Shown here in pieces: positions 49,966 through 62,467 of a stretch of 64,000 nt of DNA. Location of the stretch: NCBI GenBank assembly GCA_028023455.1, contig JAQFVV010006221.1, positions 3,609,166-3,673,165 of the forward strand, given 5' to 3'. The DNA comes from Epiperipatus broadwayi. Lineage: Eukaryota > Onychophora > Udeonychophora > Euonychophora > Peripatidae. The notes beneath the pieces are model-generated. The model did no database searches. It had not been told where the DNA came from and worked only from the letters and a program-made list of their open reading frames with translations. Made by a program: the position numbers and the translations under genes. The first letter of the stretch is position 1. Each line of letters begins with the position of its first letter.

Positions 49966-52900
49966 GGCAGTTTTATCTCCAATGATCAGAGCTTCTGTAA
50001 TTCTCAAACAGGAATTTAATCACATGTGTTTGTTTCCTAGAAATCTATTCTAATCTCTGAAACACTTGTTCTTTTTGCACTCTGAGCATTGTCTGAGGGG
50101 GGGGGGGATAAAAGACAGTATATTTTATTTTCTTTTTCCTTTTGTAATTTTGTTCAATTTAAATATGTAGATTTGTAAAAAAAAAAATCAGAGTTTGAAA
50201 TTGAAAAACATTAATTGTTTGCAGTGCAGTATGTATACTCCTGCACATAAATGTATATACTATATGTTTGTTTTTTATAATTTTGCAAGCGGAAAATTAT
50301 TTTTTAGAGAATTAAATCTAAGTCTAGAGTAAATTTGATATATGTCGTGCATAAAATTATTAAATACAACTGAAGTAAATATGAAAATTATAAATATTCA
50401 CTAATGTTTATGACATCAAATATTAGAATCGTACAAAACAATGTATAAAAAATAAAATTGCAATATGTTAAAAAGACTAGAATTCATTTACTATTATAAT
50501 AATAAAAATTAAATTGGAATTGCATAAAATTTCTGATTTATTCAATAGCAACATTTTATACAATTATTATTTAAATCTGATATACTACTGTAGATTTTTT
50601 GACTTATTTTAAATGACACTATTTTAAGAGGGTTTTTTTTTGTATTAGTATTAACTGTAATTTCTGAATTATTTCCATAGTTTAAGAAAATTTAATTATC
50701 TTTACCTATGATTACCTATAAAAATATCTTCACTCGGGTTTAACTTTTGGTATAATTAGTAAATATGTATTTTATTTTACAAATTTCAATTGATTTTTTT
50801 TCTTATAAATAAATAAACTAGCTGCCAATTTCCTTTCTTATGTCTGTTTTAAATTAGAAAGCTAGCTAACATTATTTGGAATTGTGGTTCAAGTATTTCA
50901 TAAACAATTTCCTTAGGACTAATTATATTTTGCTCTTTTTAAAGGCAAAGTATCCTGGTTGCTCAATTAAATATTAGTATGAAATATACTACTGGCACAT
51001 TCAAACTGTTTACTAGCAAAGGCTCAATGATTTTTCACTTTTTTTTTTATCAGATATCAGAAGACAAAATGCTGCAAAAATTTATAAAAAGGTTTTATGT
51101 AGATCAGACTTGTCAATAACTTAGATCTCCTTTCTGGATATTCAATCAAGAATCTCTTCAAACAACCAAAGAGTTATTTTATAAAAATGAATTTCTTATG
51201 AGATTCTAAATCTTTTTAGAAGTTACTGGAGATTCATTGCTATACTTAGGATAAACCCCAGTTATTGTATTCATCTGCTTTATAAATTAAATTTAATAAA
51301 TATAGACTATAAACTATATAGTTAATGATTGTTGTATCTATGAATATAAAATTAAAGAACATAAGAAATGTTTTAAGTAATCTCACTTCTGAATGGAAAT
51401 TCTACATCTTTCTTTATGATATTTTATTAGTGGTTAAGCTATCTCAAATAATTTGCCTCATTAAATAAAAATATTGTGATATTCATTGTAACTTGTTAAT
51501 TTTATTTTACAATGATTTTTTTAAAATATGTTTTTATTTTTTTTTTGATTTTTCTAAAAATTATATTCATAAATAATAAATTCATAGTGTAACAAATTTA
51601 TTATGTCTTCTAATTCAGTTGTGCAATGATAAATCAATTTTTTACATGCTTGATATCATTATTATGCAAAAATTAAAATCACCATAATTCAGATTGATTA
51701 ATACTTTTGAGAATTTTATAGAGAGCAAAGAGTATAAGCAAATAAATAATTGATCAGATTAATCATGAATTTTGATTTAAAGCAGAAATCAATCAAGTTA
51801 AAAATTTTCTACTTTAATTCATTAGAAAAGCATATAAATCTTAGAAAGATTAGTAGTAAAAGAAGAAAAATATTTAGCAAGAATTGAGATCGATTGATTT
51901 ATATATAACAATAATGAATGTGCCATTGAACAATCCTAATAGATCATTACACAGAAATGCTATTTGTATCATCACAAGAAAGGACATTAACTTGGTGGCA
52001 CCTAATAATAATAATTAGCAAATAAGTTTAAACAATAATAAGAATAAATTATAATAAATCAACAAGATATATCCTATCCTTCTAACCAAACCCTTTTCTA
52101 AGTCTCCCAAATTTTAACTTGAGGTTACTTTTATCTATTATTTTCATGAGAAATAAAATCATAATATATTCAAGTAAAAAGGTAAAGATTTAATATATGA
52201 TTATCAGCTGTTTATATGGTAATGTGTCTTTACAAAGTATATAAATGTAAATACATGAAAGCAATAAACATTTAAACAATACCAATATCAATAACATTCA
52301 AAAACTCTCAATCTATTGTCAAGACAGCCTTTTGCAATAAAGATAGATTCCACCTTTATCTATGATTCAATATGTTTTTATAGACACTAAAGATTGCAAC
52401 TTTGCTAAAGATAGTGAGATTATTAATTCAAATAAATTTAAATAAACCTCATTAAACATGCAAATATAATATGTTCTGAAAATAGACTAACAAACAATCA
52501 ATTATAACTTTAAAATTCCACTGAAACTATATATTACTTAGCTAATACAATTAACAATACTCAAGGCTAGATATGTTTACAAATGTAAATACATGTACTG
52601 ATTGCTAATCTTACAAAGAATGATTAATAGACTATTTTGTGAGTACTTTAAAATGATATATTGTATTTAAAAGAACAATGTAGAGCTTGATTTAATTTAG
52701 AAGATGTGATCAATTAAAATTTGTTTTAAAACGATTACCTATGTTTTTAATGACTGCAATACAAAATATTTCAAATGAAGGGGAGTAGTAATTAATTAAT
52801 ATTTTTAAATAATCGTTAGAAATCAGACAACACTCAGACAATCCCGATATCAATAACAATCAACAATTTAAAACTGTCATCAAGATAACTTACTTTTAAC

Positions 52901-54170
52901 AATAAAGGTCAAATCCCTTTATTATTTATGGTCCAATATATTTATATAGAGCCTAAAATTTGAAATTTGTCTACAGAGATTAAAATTATTGATTTACAGA
53001 AATTAAAATTATTGATACAAAGAAGTTTAAACAAATCTCCTTAAACAGATAAATATGAAATTTTCTGAATGCAGACTAATAAATAGTCAATTATAACATT
53101 ACAAACTGCTATTATAATTATCAAAGTGCACCCAAAGTATTATTTAAATAATAAGCATGAATAAAAGGTTAAAAATGCATTTGTATAAAAATAATATATA
53201 CATATTTAACTCTCCTGAACATTGACAGATTTAATTGCTTTCCCTGGTAAAACTGTTTGTAAGCTTTCAACTTTTAATTTTAGTATTAAGCAATTATTCT
53301 ATATTAGAAATAAATAAATTTATCTTGATTTGGTAGTAATATAAAAAAATTCTAAAAATTCACATTTGAACTTTGCAAATATTGAAAAAATGAGATTGTA
53401 ATAACAACAGTAGATAATTCAATTATTGAAAGGATAGGAGAGCTCAGGTTTGTAAAATGAGTGGTCTTTTTAATTGCAATTTGTTTTGAAAATATGAATG
53501 AAAAAATATTAATCTTTCATAAATATAGCAAATTCAGTTTTAGAATATTAAAATTGTTTTCTAATGATTAAAATATTGCAAATTATCCTAAAATACCACA
53601 ATTTTCATAAGATTGTAGAAGTTATTTTCTTCTATTTTAAAAATAAAATATATACATATGTTTACTTTTGATTTCAATAAATATTACACAAATATTGTTT
53701 AAAAATAATCATGAATCTCAATAAAGTTTGCAAAAAAAATATTTTTACTTACTCTAAAAATTTTCTCAAAATAAGTGGCAAGTAACCGTGGACATCCATA
53801 AAAAAAGAAAGCAATACTAAAAGTTTTTTTATTCTGCTGCTATTTGAGTTTATTGACCTCTTTTGATGTTTTTGTTAATTAAAAACATAGTACATTAAAA
53901 CTATATGAATGTATGTATTTAAATGGATGATTGTATAAATGAAATTTAAAAAAAATACAATATCAGCATCTTTTTTTAGATTTGTCTGACCAAATGCCTT
54001 GAATTGATGTTCTATATAGTTAAACTTTATTAAATTTAAATTGAAATTTAAAATGTAAATATAATGTAATAATTTTTATCTAATAAAGAATACTTAATGA
54101 TATTTTATGTTTTAGTAAAAGATTATTATTAAAAATAAGTATGCTAAAAAATACTACATACTAGTTTAGT
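49966..54170. other. A+T-rich stretch, no gene seen
   Basis: Over 4 kb with no supported gene, no strong inverted repeat and no tandem array. A run of 11 G lies at 50097-50107. Two stretches near 52240-52560 and 52830-53110 look distantly related (both have CAATACC/CCGATATCAATAACA, AATAAAG with TTTAT-TATG-CAATAT and AACAATCAATTATAAC/AATAGTCAATTATAAC), suggesting an old ~580-bp direct repeat. Confidence 0.4.
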
Positions 54171-54244
54171 ATTTTATAACAATTTTGACACTAGGTGAAG
54201 CCTGTGAGCCATAGTTGATAAATCAAGTAATAAAAAACCTTCAA

Positions 54245-55305
54245 AATGTGACCTACAGTACCTATAAAACTGTTCTAGATATTTTTTCCAGTCCACATAA
54301 AAAAAATTAAATTTCATAAAATATTTTAAAAAAAGAGACATTTCATAAAAATAAAAAAACATATAAAAACTGCTCTGGATATTTAGTCCATAAAATAAAC
54401 TAATGTAAAAGTATGTGCAAGAAAATAATAAATATATGTTAGACAATATAAATTACTAACTAACATAAATACATGGCAGCATAAGAGATATTAAAATTGA
54501 ATTATTTTACAATTAGCAAATAAAACTATAAATTACTAAGCTAACATAAAAACGTGTACAAGTATTTAATGACATAAATTACTAATTTAAACAAATAAAA
54601 CATTAAAATCAAAAGTTAAAAAGTTATACAAGAGCATTAGGACCCATGTGACACATCTTTCTATTTTTTCAGGTAATATCTGTGCCATTCTTTTTTTAAG
54701 TTTAATTGAAATTTATAATAGTTTATAGATAGATAAATAGGGAGATTTTTATATTAATATTTGGTAATTACAGGATAATATATATAGTTACTGTTCAAAA
54801 ATGTACAACAAAAGTCTTTAACATGTAATTTTTTTTTAACTTGGAAATACATTTGGAATGGTATATTCTGGTATCAAACTACTTTTTCTAACTTTCTTTT
54901 CATAAAATTTGAAATCCATAATACTTTATTGGTTCTTCTAAAATTGTTTTGATTATATTTGCTAATTAGTCTTTAACAATGAACAACATACCACAAATAT
55001 TTCTCCTACAATTTTAACTTTTGTTTTTTGGTTTAAACACATTTTCTTATTCATTATTATGTTAGTTTAATCATATATTTTGGCATTTTATTAGTTTTAA
55101 TTTATGCCATTAAGTACTTGTACATGTTTTTAACTTCGTTTAATATTTTATTTTGAAGACAAAATATCCAGAATAATTTTATATGTTCTTTCTATAAGAT
55201 CTCTTTTGTTGTTTTATTTTTTTTTAATTTTTGATGAAATTTGAAATTTTTTATGTCAAAAGACAAAATATTTGGAACAGTCTTGTAGGTACAGTGGATA
55301 AAATA
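54245..55305. repeat. ~1 kb imperfect inverted repeat
   Basis: Blocks at 54245-54600 reappear in reverse complement at about 55050-55305: ACCTACAGTACCTATAAAAC / GTACCTACAAGACTGTTCC (complement), CTCTGGATATTTAGTCC / TTCTGGATATTTTGTC, and GTACAAGTATTTAATGACAT / GTACAAGTACTTAATGGCAT. Arms are several hundred bp long and quite diverged. A related segment is near 14390-14580. The 90-codon minus frame at 54174-54446 lies on one arm and is not otherwise supported. An old foldback element is the likely explanation. Confidence 0.55.
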
Positions 55306-55379
55306 TCAAAGTCATTTATCACTTAATATGATGTGATGTGATATGGGTACTTCTTTATTGAAGTCTGGAATTTCTCAAT

Positions 55380-56964
55380 CACTATTGTCAGAAAAACCTC
55401 TTACCCACCTTATTTTCCCTATCTATTTTCCATCATAAGTTTTTCCCATATTCTTCATTATCCTACTCAATCCCATTTCCATAATATCATCTTTGTCCAC
55501 TCTATGGCCTTTATATCTAGATGCCCCTTATCTTTTTCCAAATCTAGCATAAAAGTTAAGAACCCACTTTCTATATAATTATTTAGTTTATATTTATTCT
55601 CTCACAATTTCATTATGTGTAGCCTTTCTGCTTGTAAGCAGTTACATTCAATTAGCAGATGCCTAATATTTTCCATGCTTTCTTTCTGTAACTTGCTGAC
55701 TAAATCAACCACATTTTTTTCTAATTTATGTGTATATTCCCTTGTTGCAAATTATCCTGATCAAGTCCTAAACAGTAAACTACTTTCTTTACTATTATTA
55801 TAATTTAACTCACACTCAATATTCTGTTTACTTTTATATATATATTTAAACTCTTTCCACTTTCCATTTTAGTTCTTCAGCTCTCCAGCTCCCTATTTTT
55901 TATTATGACATCTCATTCTTTGCCACTATAACACCCACCAATCCTTCTAATACAATCACCCCACCATTTGTAGAAGTATACTGATATAAAGTCTTGATCC
56001 AAATCTTCTGCATACAAAACTATCTTTCTCACCCATCTTATTGACTGTTTTTTTACTTGTAACCCAATTAAATACTATTTTGGCTATTCTTTTACTAACC
56101 ATAAATTGCAATCTACTAAACATTTTCATTTTGCTTTTTGCATATCTCATATAAAAACTTGATTATTCATTTTTTCTTGAATTTCCTCTTTTGCCATCCA
56201 CACATCTGCATCTAATGCATGTCTCCCTACATATCTTTGTAGTTTTTCTAAGTAATCTAACACTCCTTTACCAACACATAATGCATCATTACTATAAGTT
56301 AACACCGCTACTACCACTCTTTTCCATACAATTCTTGCTGCATCATTTTTATTATACAAAAACACTGTTAATTTCTTTATTATTCCCTTTCTTTTCTTTG
56401 CTTCATTTATCAATTTTTTCTTCCATTCATTCAAGCAATTCTTCTGATTACTTAAGATGATTTCCAAATAGTTATACCTATTCACCACATTTAATTTAAT
56501 ATCTCCTAAGAAAAATTTCTTTCTTTTCTCTTTCCGCAGCATTTATCATTATTATTTTTGATTTTTCTTCACTAAATTTAATCCCTGTCTCTTTACTCAC
56601 CCATATGCATGTCTTCAGCATAACTTTCATATTTTCCCTACTTTCTGTGCACAGGAAGATATCGGCAAATAAAAGACCTGATAATGTATATATATACTCC
56701 CTTGCAATATATTAATGGTATATCTATGCCTTTTATTAATCTTTCTATTGCCCTCTCCATTTCTCTCAAGTATGACAAAAACAAAATATCTGAAAGAGGG
56801 CATCCTTGCCTTAGTTCCATCCAATTTTTAATTTTATCTGATTCCAAATTTTTTAATTGATATGTATAGTAATTATTTTCATACAATCTCTTAATAAGAT
56901 CCACTAAAACTCCATTTCAACTTACCCATAATCTATTTCTATTTATTCTATCACATACCATCTC
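55380..56964 (-). pseudogene. Non-LTR retrotransposon RT, C-terminal half
   Basis: Read on the minus strand: D-R-I-N-R-N-R-L-W directly follows motif A of a reverse transcriptase; then L-I-K-R-L-Y-E-N-N-Y; L-R-Q-G-C-P-L-S-D (motif B, near 56798-56815); F-A-D-I-F-L-C (motif C, 56655-56672); K-E-T-G-I-K-F-S-E-E-K-S-K (motif D); then in another frame N-R-Y-N-Y-L-E-I-I-L and L-E-K-L-Q-R-Y-V-G-R-H-A-L; finally near 55650 a degenerate H-L-L-I-E-C segment like the Cys/His C-terminus of some LINE proteins. The catalytic F-A-D-D is F-A-D, one Asp codon missing, and there are several stops and shifts, so it is dead. The frame is distinct from the RTE that interrupts it. Clade not resolved. The N-terminal half of the domain continues at 60085-60480. 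Confidence 0.8.
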
Positions 56965-57354
56965 TGGCTGCAGAAAGGAGTTTGCTATTAAAAGAGGCCC
57001 TTTGTTTTCTCTTGGAAGCCTTAAAGGAACCAAGCAGGGCAAATTCCTAATGTCCACTCCATGTGTTCTTGGGTGTGGTGAGTTTATTGGCTTTTTACCT
57101 CTGAGTTTAAAATCAAGAAACACCATGATCTTTCTTCTCAGTTGCTTAATAAGACAGAATGAATGAGTAAAAATGATAAATATTTTTTCAATAGGTATAT
57201 ACAATCATGACAGACAAAAATAAATCTTAGCCCTTATTCCCAGGAGGCTGTAAAGTCACCAATCAAGACTGCAGTTGGAGACCAAATATGAAGAGTGCTA
57301 AAAATTCCTTGATAGTAGATCCAGGCTGCCATTTGATAATGACTTTTTATTTAG

Positions 57355-57790
57355 GTATTTACAACTGCAGATCACTTTCAACTGAAGAAAGATTGCAAGA
57401 ACTGTGAACTGTCATATTAAATGGGACATTATTGAACTTTGTGAAATTAAAAGAAAAAGTGAAGAGACAATTGTTTTTAAAAGTGGACATGTACTCTATT
57501 ATAAAGGTACACATATTAAAAATACAAGTGGAGTAGGATTCATTATAAATAAAAAGTGGAAAAACAACATTGTGGAGATTGATGGTGTATCGGACAGAGA
57601 CGCAAGATTAGTTATACAACTTAATAGCAGATACCAAATGCAGATAATTCAGGTTTATGCCCCAACATGTTCTCATAGGGATGAAATAGTAGAAGATTTT
57701 TATATGACTGTACAAAAGGCTTTTGATAAGAGTAAACAACATTTTAAAATTGTTATGGGAGACTTTAATGCTAAAATTGGAAACAAATGA
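57355..57790 (+). pseudogene. RTE apurinic-like endonuclease domain
   Basis: This is the EEP-fold endonuclease that nicks target DNA to prime reverse transcription. Visible landmarks are an upstream T-Y-N-C-R-S-L-S-T-E-E-R-L near 57360 (before a stop and frame shift), K-W-D-I-I-E-L-C-E-I-K-R-K-S (57420, the catalytic-Glu region; the family usually has I-x-x-L-C-E-x-R), G-V-G-F-I-I-N-K-K-W (57533), I-I-Q-V-Y-A-P-T (57645) and V-M-G-D-F-N-A-K-I-G (57753, catalytic Asp/Asn). The open part is 57404-57790, 128 residues. The N-terminal strand is in a different frame, so the domain is broken. The resemblance to animal RTE proteins is strong across the whole length. Confidence 0.85.
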
Positions 57791-58520
57791 AAGATGAAAG
57801 TGTTGCAGGTAATTTTGGTTATGGTAATAAAAATGAGAGAGGACATAGATTGTGGAGTTTTCAGAAAAAGAAAAACTTTATATTATGAATTTCTTTTTTT
57901 GAGAAAATATTAAAAGGAAATGGACATGGAAGTATCCAAAATTTGACTAACACAAAATATATATTTCAAGATTGTAATGTTCTTAATAAATTTAATACAG
58001 GAAATGAACATTGATTAGTAAGATGCAAGATACGTGTTAATGCAAAACTAGAGAAACAAAAATTATTCAAAAAAACAATATTTACAGTTGATATTCCTAA
58101 TTTTCAGAAACATTCTAATGAATTTAAATTAGAACTTACAAATCGGTTTCAAATATTAATAGATCTTGAACACAATTTAGATTTAAATGAAATTAATATG
58201 AAAATAATTGATACACTTTTAAAAACTGCAACAAATATAGTTGATAGAATAAAACAGCAATTGACCAATAAAATTTCTACTGAGACTAGAGAATTTATGA
58301 AGAAAAGAAGGAATATGAAAATATACAAAAATGATGCATTAAAAAGGATTGAATATCTCGAATTTTGTAAAATGGTGCAGAAAAAAATTGAAAAATAAAC
58401 TAGCTAGGAAAACTGTAGAAGAGAATAAAAATCTCAATAGTGTAAAACAACTTTTGGTATTGGCAGGAAATTTATATCTACAATAAAAAAAGATGTAATT
58501 ATTACTAAAAAGAGAGATGA
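57790..58520 (+). pseudogene. RTE linker between endonuclease and RT
   Basis: Continues the RTE frame with several stops: N-E-R-G-H-R-L-W-S-F, a segment with E-H-x-L-V-R-C-K-I-R-V-N near 58010 (the family usually has D-H-R-L-V-R-A-K-I), then lysine-rich helical sequence including the 66-codon open piece 58198-58398. This connects the endonuclease to the RT domain and has no catalytic role. A one-base shift near 58390 moves the frame before the RT domain. Confidence 0.75.
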
Positions 58521-58524
58521 CATC

Positions 58525-59605
58525 ATGAAATGGGTAGAAGACTTCTATCAAGAATTATATAGTAATAAAGAACAAATATTTCCTATATCTATTATATCTT
58601 CTAAATTGCCCAGAATTTTAAATGAAGTAATGAGGCATGCAATTAAATTTATGAAGAAAGGAAAGGCTCCAGGTAATGATGGAATTATAAATGATATATT
58701 AAATGAAGCAGGTGAAGAAATAGAATTTTTTTTAGAAAAGTTATATACCAAATGTCTAAATGATAAAGATGTACAAGGGAATTGGAAGAAAGCAGTATTA
58801 ATATTAATATTTAAAAAAGGTAATAAAGAAAATATTAGAAATTATAGACCTATCATCCTTTTATCAGTTTTATACAAAATTTTTATTAAGATAATTACAA
58901 CTTGTCTAAAGATAATATTGGATTTCACCCAACCAAGAGAACAAGCTGGATTTAAATGTGGTTTTAGTACAATAGATCATATCCAGGTATTGAGAGAAGT
59001 TATAGAAAGGTCAAATGAATATGAGTTGCCATTATGCTTTGGATTTGTAGATTATGAAAAGGTATTTGATTCTATAAACATTTCTTCAGTGATTAAAGCA
59101 TTGGATCATCAAGGTATTGTCATATTTTAAAGAATATTTATAAAAATGCAACAGCAACAATTAGATTGCATAATAATACTAAGAAAGTCAACATTGAGAA
59201 GGTATAAGACAGGGTGACTCCATATCTCCAAAACTTTTTACAGCAGTGTTGCAAGAAGTATTTTGTGGCTTAAAATGAGAAGCTAAAGGAATGAAAGTAA
59301 ATGGAGATTATTTAAGTCATTTAGATTTTGCAGATGATGTAGTTGTTTTTGCAAATAATGTTTCAGAGCTGCAGGAAATGTCGCAGGAGTTATCAGATGA
59401 AAGTAGGAAAGTAGGACTAAAGATAAATGTTAAAAAGACTAAAGTAATGTTTAATGGATTTTCTCAAACAATGAAAATAAAGATTCATTATGATGAGTTA
59501 GAAGAAGTTAACAGCTACAAATACCTTAGTCAGTTTGTTAATACAGATGGAAACATAATGGATGAAAGTAATCATAGAATTAAACTTAGTTGGAGTGCTT
59601 TGTAG
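58525..59605 (+). pseudogene. RTE reverse transcriptase domain
   Basis: An open run of 201 residues (58525-59130) holds K-G-K-A-P-G-N-D-G (58658, motif 0/1), F-K-K-G-N-K-E-N-I-R-N-Y-R-P-I (58810, motif 2), Q-A-G-F-K-C-G-F-S-T-I-D-H-I (58942) and F-V-D-Y-E-K-V-F-D-S (59044, motif A with its catalytic Asp). A frameshifted piece near 59203-59230 reads R-Q-G-D-S-I-S-P-K-L-F in part (motif B). The next open run (59291-59605) has L-D-F-A-D-D-V-V-V-F (FADD at 59327-59338, motif C), V-G-L-K-I-N-V-K-K-T-K-V-M-F (motif D) and V-N-S-Y-K-Y-L (motif E). All catalytic residues remain but are spread over different frames. Confidence 0.9.
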
Positions 59606-60060
59606 AAATAACTTTGTAGTAAAAGGAAATATGCCTACATGTTTGAAAAAGATTTTTAATAAATGTGTTTCACCAGTTCTTACTTATGGATCTGAGACTT
59701 GAACACTTTACAGAAGAGCAATACAGAGACTTCAGATCACTCAAAAAAAGTATGGAAAGATGCATGTTGGGAGTAACAAGAAGACATCGAAAATGCAAAC
59801 AAGTGTTATTGCTCTCATTGAAAAAATTAAAAGACTGAAGCAGAGTTGGGATAGACATATTGCTAGAACAGAGGATAATAGATGGACAGTTGAATGCTTA
59901 AACTGAATTCCAAGAGATTGTAAAAGATCCAGAATGAGATCATATGTGAGATGGATGGATGAAATAAGAAAGTGTGCAGGGGTGGTGTGGAGAAGAGAAA
60001 CTAAAGATTGGAGAAGTTGGATTGAACTTGGAGAGACCTTCATCCTGCAGTGGATTGATA
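59606..60060 (+). pseudogene. RTE C-terminal domain
   Basis: After a stop at 59603 the protein-like sequence continues in shifted frames: V-S-P-V-L-T-Y-G-S-E-T, then L-K-Q-S-W-D-R-H-I-A-R (near 59835), D-N-R-W-T-V-E-C-L-N (59877), I-P-R-D-C-K-R-S-R, V-R-W-M-D-E-I-R-K-C-A-G (59948) and W-I-E-L-G-E-T-F-I-L-Q-W-I (60020). This tryptophan-rich tail is characteristic of animal RTE polyproteins and is the part preserved in the two fragments at 48895-49475. Confidence 0.85.
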
Positions 60061-60084
60061 ATGTTTTTTGATGATGATGATGCC

Positions 60085-60480
60085 TTCTATATATATATAT
60101 ATAAAGACAATATATATCTGTATTCCTACTCATATCTATAAGTTGTGTGATTACAAATAAATTATGTCATAAACACCTCCATTTTAAAATCTCCTTGCAC
60201 TTCTTCCACTATATTATTTTTTCAATTTATTTTGCCACCCTTCCAGTCACCATATATGCAAAAACTTTATACAATACCAAAGTTACTGTTACACGTCTGT
60301 ACTTGTTTATCTTTCTATGGTCCTTACTCTTTCTTTTAAATAAAAGCTTCACTCTTGTATTATTCCAGCTATCTGTTTGTAATGTGATGTGTTGTATTGT
60401 GGCTTCTCCTTAAATGAAGTCAAGAATATCTCAGCAATTATGCCCAGATAAACCTGTTAGACACTTTATTTTCCATTCCC
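60085..60480 (-). pseudogene. Non-LTR retrotransposon RT, N-terminal half
   Basis: Minus-strand continuation of the element at 55380-56964. It reads, with several stops and shifts: C-L-T-G-L-S-G-H-N-C (near 60445), S-W-N-N-T-R-V-K-L-L-F-K (60360), K-I-N-K-Y-R-R-V-T-V-T (60290, motif 2, compare N-Y-R-P-I-S-L), L-V-L-Y-K-V-F-A-Y-M-V (60265), H-N-L-F-V-I-T-Q-L-I-D (60165, compare D-Q-I-F-V-L-R-Q-L-I-E) and I-Y-C-L-Y-I at about 60100, just before motif A. At this point the RTE interrupts it; motif A resumes at 56964. No upstream endonuclease was found, so the copy is 5' truncated or too decayed to see. Confidence 0.7.
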
Positions 60481-60489
60481 CATTCTAAA

Positions 60490-62460
60490 TTTTCCCTCTA
60501 GTGTCAAAAATGTCCAAGAACACTTACTAAACTGATATAAAATATTGATGGTTGAAAAAAAAAAACTCTATAAAAAGGATACTGAGGATTGACTGTTTGC
60601 AAAATGTTTCCAATAAAAAATTATACAAAAAGTGAATTGGATAGAATTTTTTTAAAAAAAAATTATGAAGAAGATATTCCAATGGTTTGATCACATATAT
60701 TTAATGCAGTATTATAACCAAAATTGTTATGTCCCTACATAATGTTTTGAAAATGACTTGTTTAATATTTATAATATATTTCTTAATTTAATAATCAACA
60801 ACCAAAGGACTCTTAAGATCCAAAGACGCTATGGCATTACCTGAATAAACAATGATGAAATTAAAAACTAGTTTTTGAAGTTACACAAAAAATATTCACA
60901 CATGGAAAAAGCTCTAGAATTTGGATGAGATTAAAGTATGATACTAACATAATTTGCATTTATTCAGTATTCTTTCAAAAATAAACAGAACTAAAATGTG
61001 TTAATAAAAAAAATACTGCATTTAGGAAAAGGGCGCTAATTTATAGATACTAGATATTGGGATTAAAACTCCTCAGATAATTATAACCATTGTAAGAAAA
61101 TGATAATTACTTTAAAATAACTAATTTAAATTTTATTTGTAAAAAATGTATGTATTTAAAGGTTGAATTGATAATGCATTGAAATGTGAAATATTAGTGT
61201 TTTTCAATTAAATATTTCCAGGTGACAGAAATAAATTAAGATATATATAATATGAAGAAATTACTGTCTTTCAAAATAAGATATTTAAAAGTACTACAGT
61301 GTGTACAGATATATTTAAAATAGAACATATTAAGATGTATTTGAATATTAACAAATATTATTACTACGATTATGTAAGCAAAAGTTTATACTAAGATTTA
61401 TTTCAATGGTTAAAATTACATGTTAACATAATTAAATTCATAAATGAAATATAAAATCTTATAATAAATGCTAATCAAGTTTTATTAAAGTGTTTAATTT
61501 CATTCACTGCAAAAAAAATATTTTATTCTTAATTAAAACTTCTTTTAATTAATGTAATAAAAAGTTTATGGAAATCAATCAGGCATGCACTTATCTAGTT
61601 TTTGGAATAAAAGTCTGCTTATAACTGAGTTATTTTAACTGGATTTGATGAATGAGATTCCTTTGATTCTCATGAATGGGATGTTTAAAAATTTACAATT
61701 TTCCTTTCTTTGGAAAAATAGTTTTTTCAATGAGTTATCAAGTGTTGTAAATTGTAAAGATTTATATATAAATAAGTTGTAAACTTTGTCTTAATAAAAA
61801 GATTTAAAATTAAAGCTTTTTTTAAATTAAACATGTTGAAAATATTAATAATGTTAATAGAGATAACATAAATTTTCTTTGACTTTGATAATTATGTATT
61901 CATTATTTCTATTTACTTTTTGAAACTAATACAGGAGTGGACAATCATTTTACTTTATTCTTCATAGGTATATACATATTACAACTGCTACAAGAATAAA
62001 CAATTAATTTAATAATTTTTAAGTCTTATTTATTTTTGGATATTTTTTGTATAAGCAGTATCCATGCCAGCTATGTTTACATTGCTTAAAATAAGCGTCT
62101 TGTTAATTTTAATATGTCAAATAAGTTTTAGATTATCACTTTTAAATTACTATTTAAGAAAAATTTCAAGTGTTTATTATATATACAAATACTTTTGAAT
62201 TTAACAATTTTGAATTTATAAATTTAATTTTTACATTTTAGATATATTTCCATTTCTTCTGCACCTAATTAGATAAAAATTTGGTGACAAATTATTTACC
62301 TTTATATTTTTTTTATTATAAAATATTTTATTTAAATCTTTAACATTGATAAATATTTAATATAAATTTTGATAATTAATATTGACTATGGATTTATGTA
62401 TATCCATTTAAATATATACATACTTTCAACACATTTCATCTTATATATGTGTAAGTAATA
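60490..62460. other. A+T-rich stretch, no gene seen
   Basis: No gene or structured repeat recognised. The upstream (endonuclease) part of the minus-strand LINE would be expected here if that copy were full length, but no such signature is visible. Confidence 0.4.
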
Positions 62461-62467
62461 AATAACT

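Larger units (their letters stand above)
56964..60083 (+). mobile_element. RTE-clade LINE, nearly full length, inactive
   Basis: An element of about 3.1 kb. It starts close to 56964 with non-coding sequence (CTGGCTGCAGAAAGGAG...; CCCAGGAGGCTGTAAAGTCA at 57239), has an endonuclease region (57355-57790), a linker (to about 58520), reverse transcriptase (58525-59605), a C-terminal domain (59606-60060), and ends in a short TGATGATGATGATG tail (about 60069-60082), the microsatellite-type tail typical of RTE rather than poly(A). The domain order endonuclease then RT in a single reading frame is that of RTE elements. It carries several frameshifts and in-frame stops, so it cannot make a working protein. 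It sits inside the older minus-strand LINE. Confidence 0.85.

Noticed and set aside
56191-56460. 89-codon plus-strand frame across the minus LINE
   Set aside because: It is the opposite strand of a LINE coding segment with recognisable RT-family sequence; composition is L/F/H/S-rich shadow.
59741-60133. 130-codon minus-strand frame over the RTE 3' end
   Set aside because: Antisense of the RTE C-terminal domain, which is clearly coding on the plus strand.
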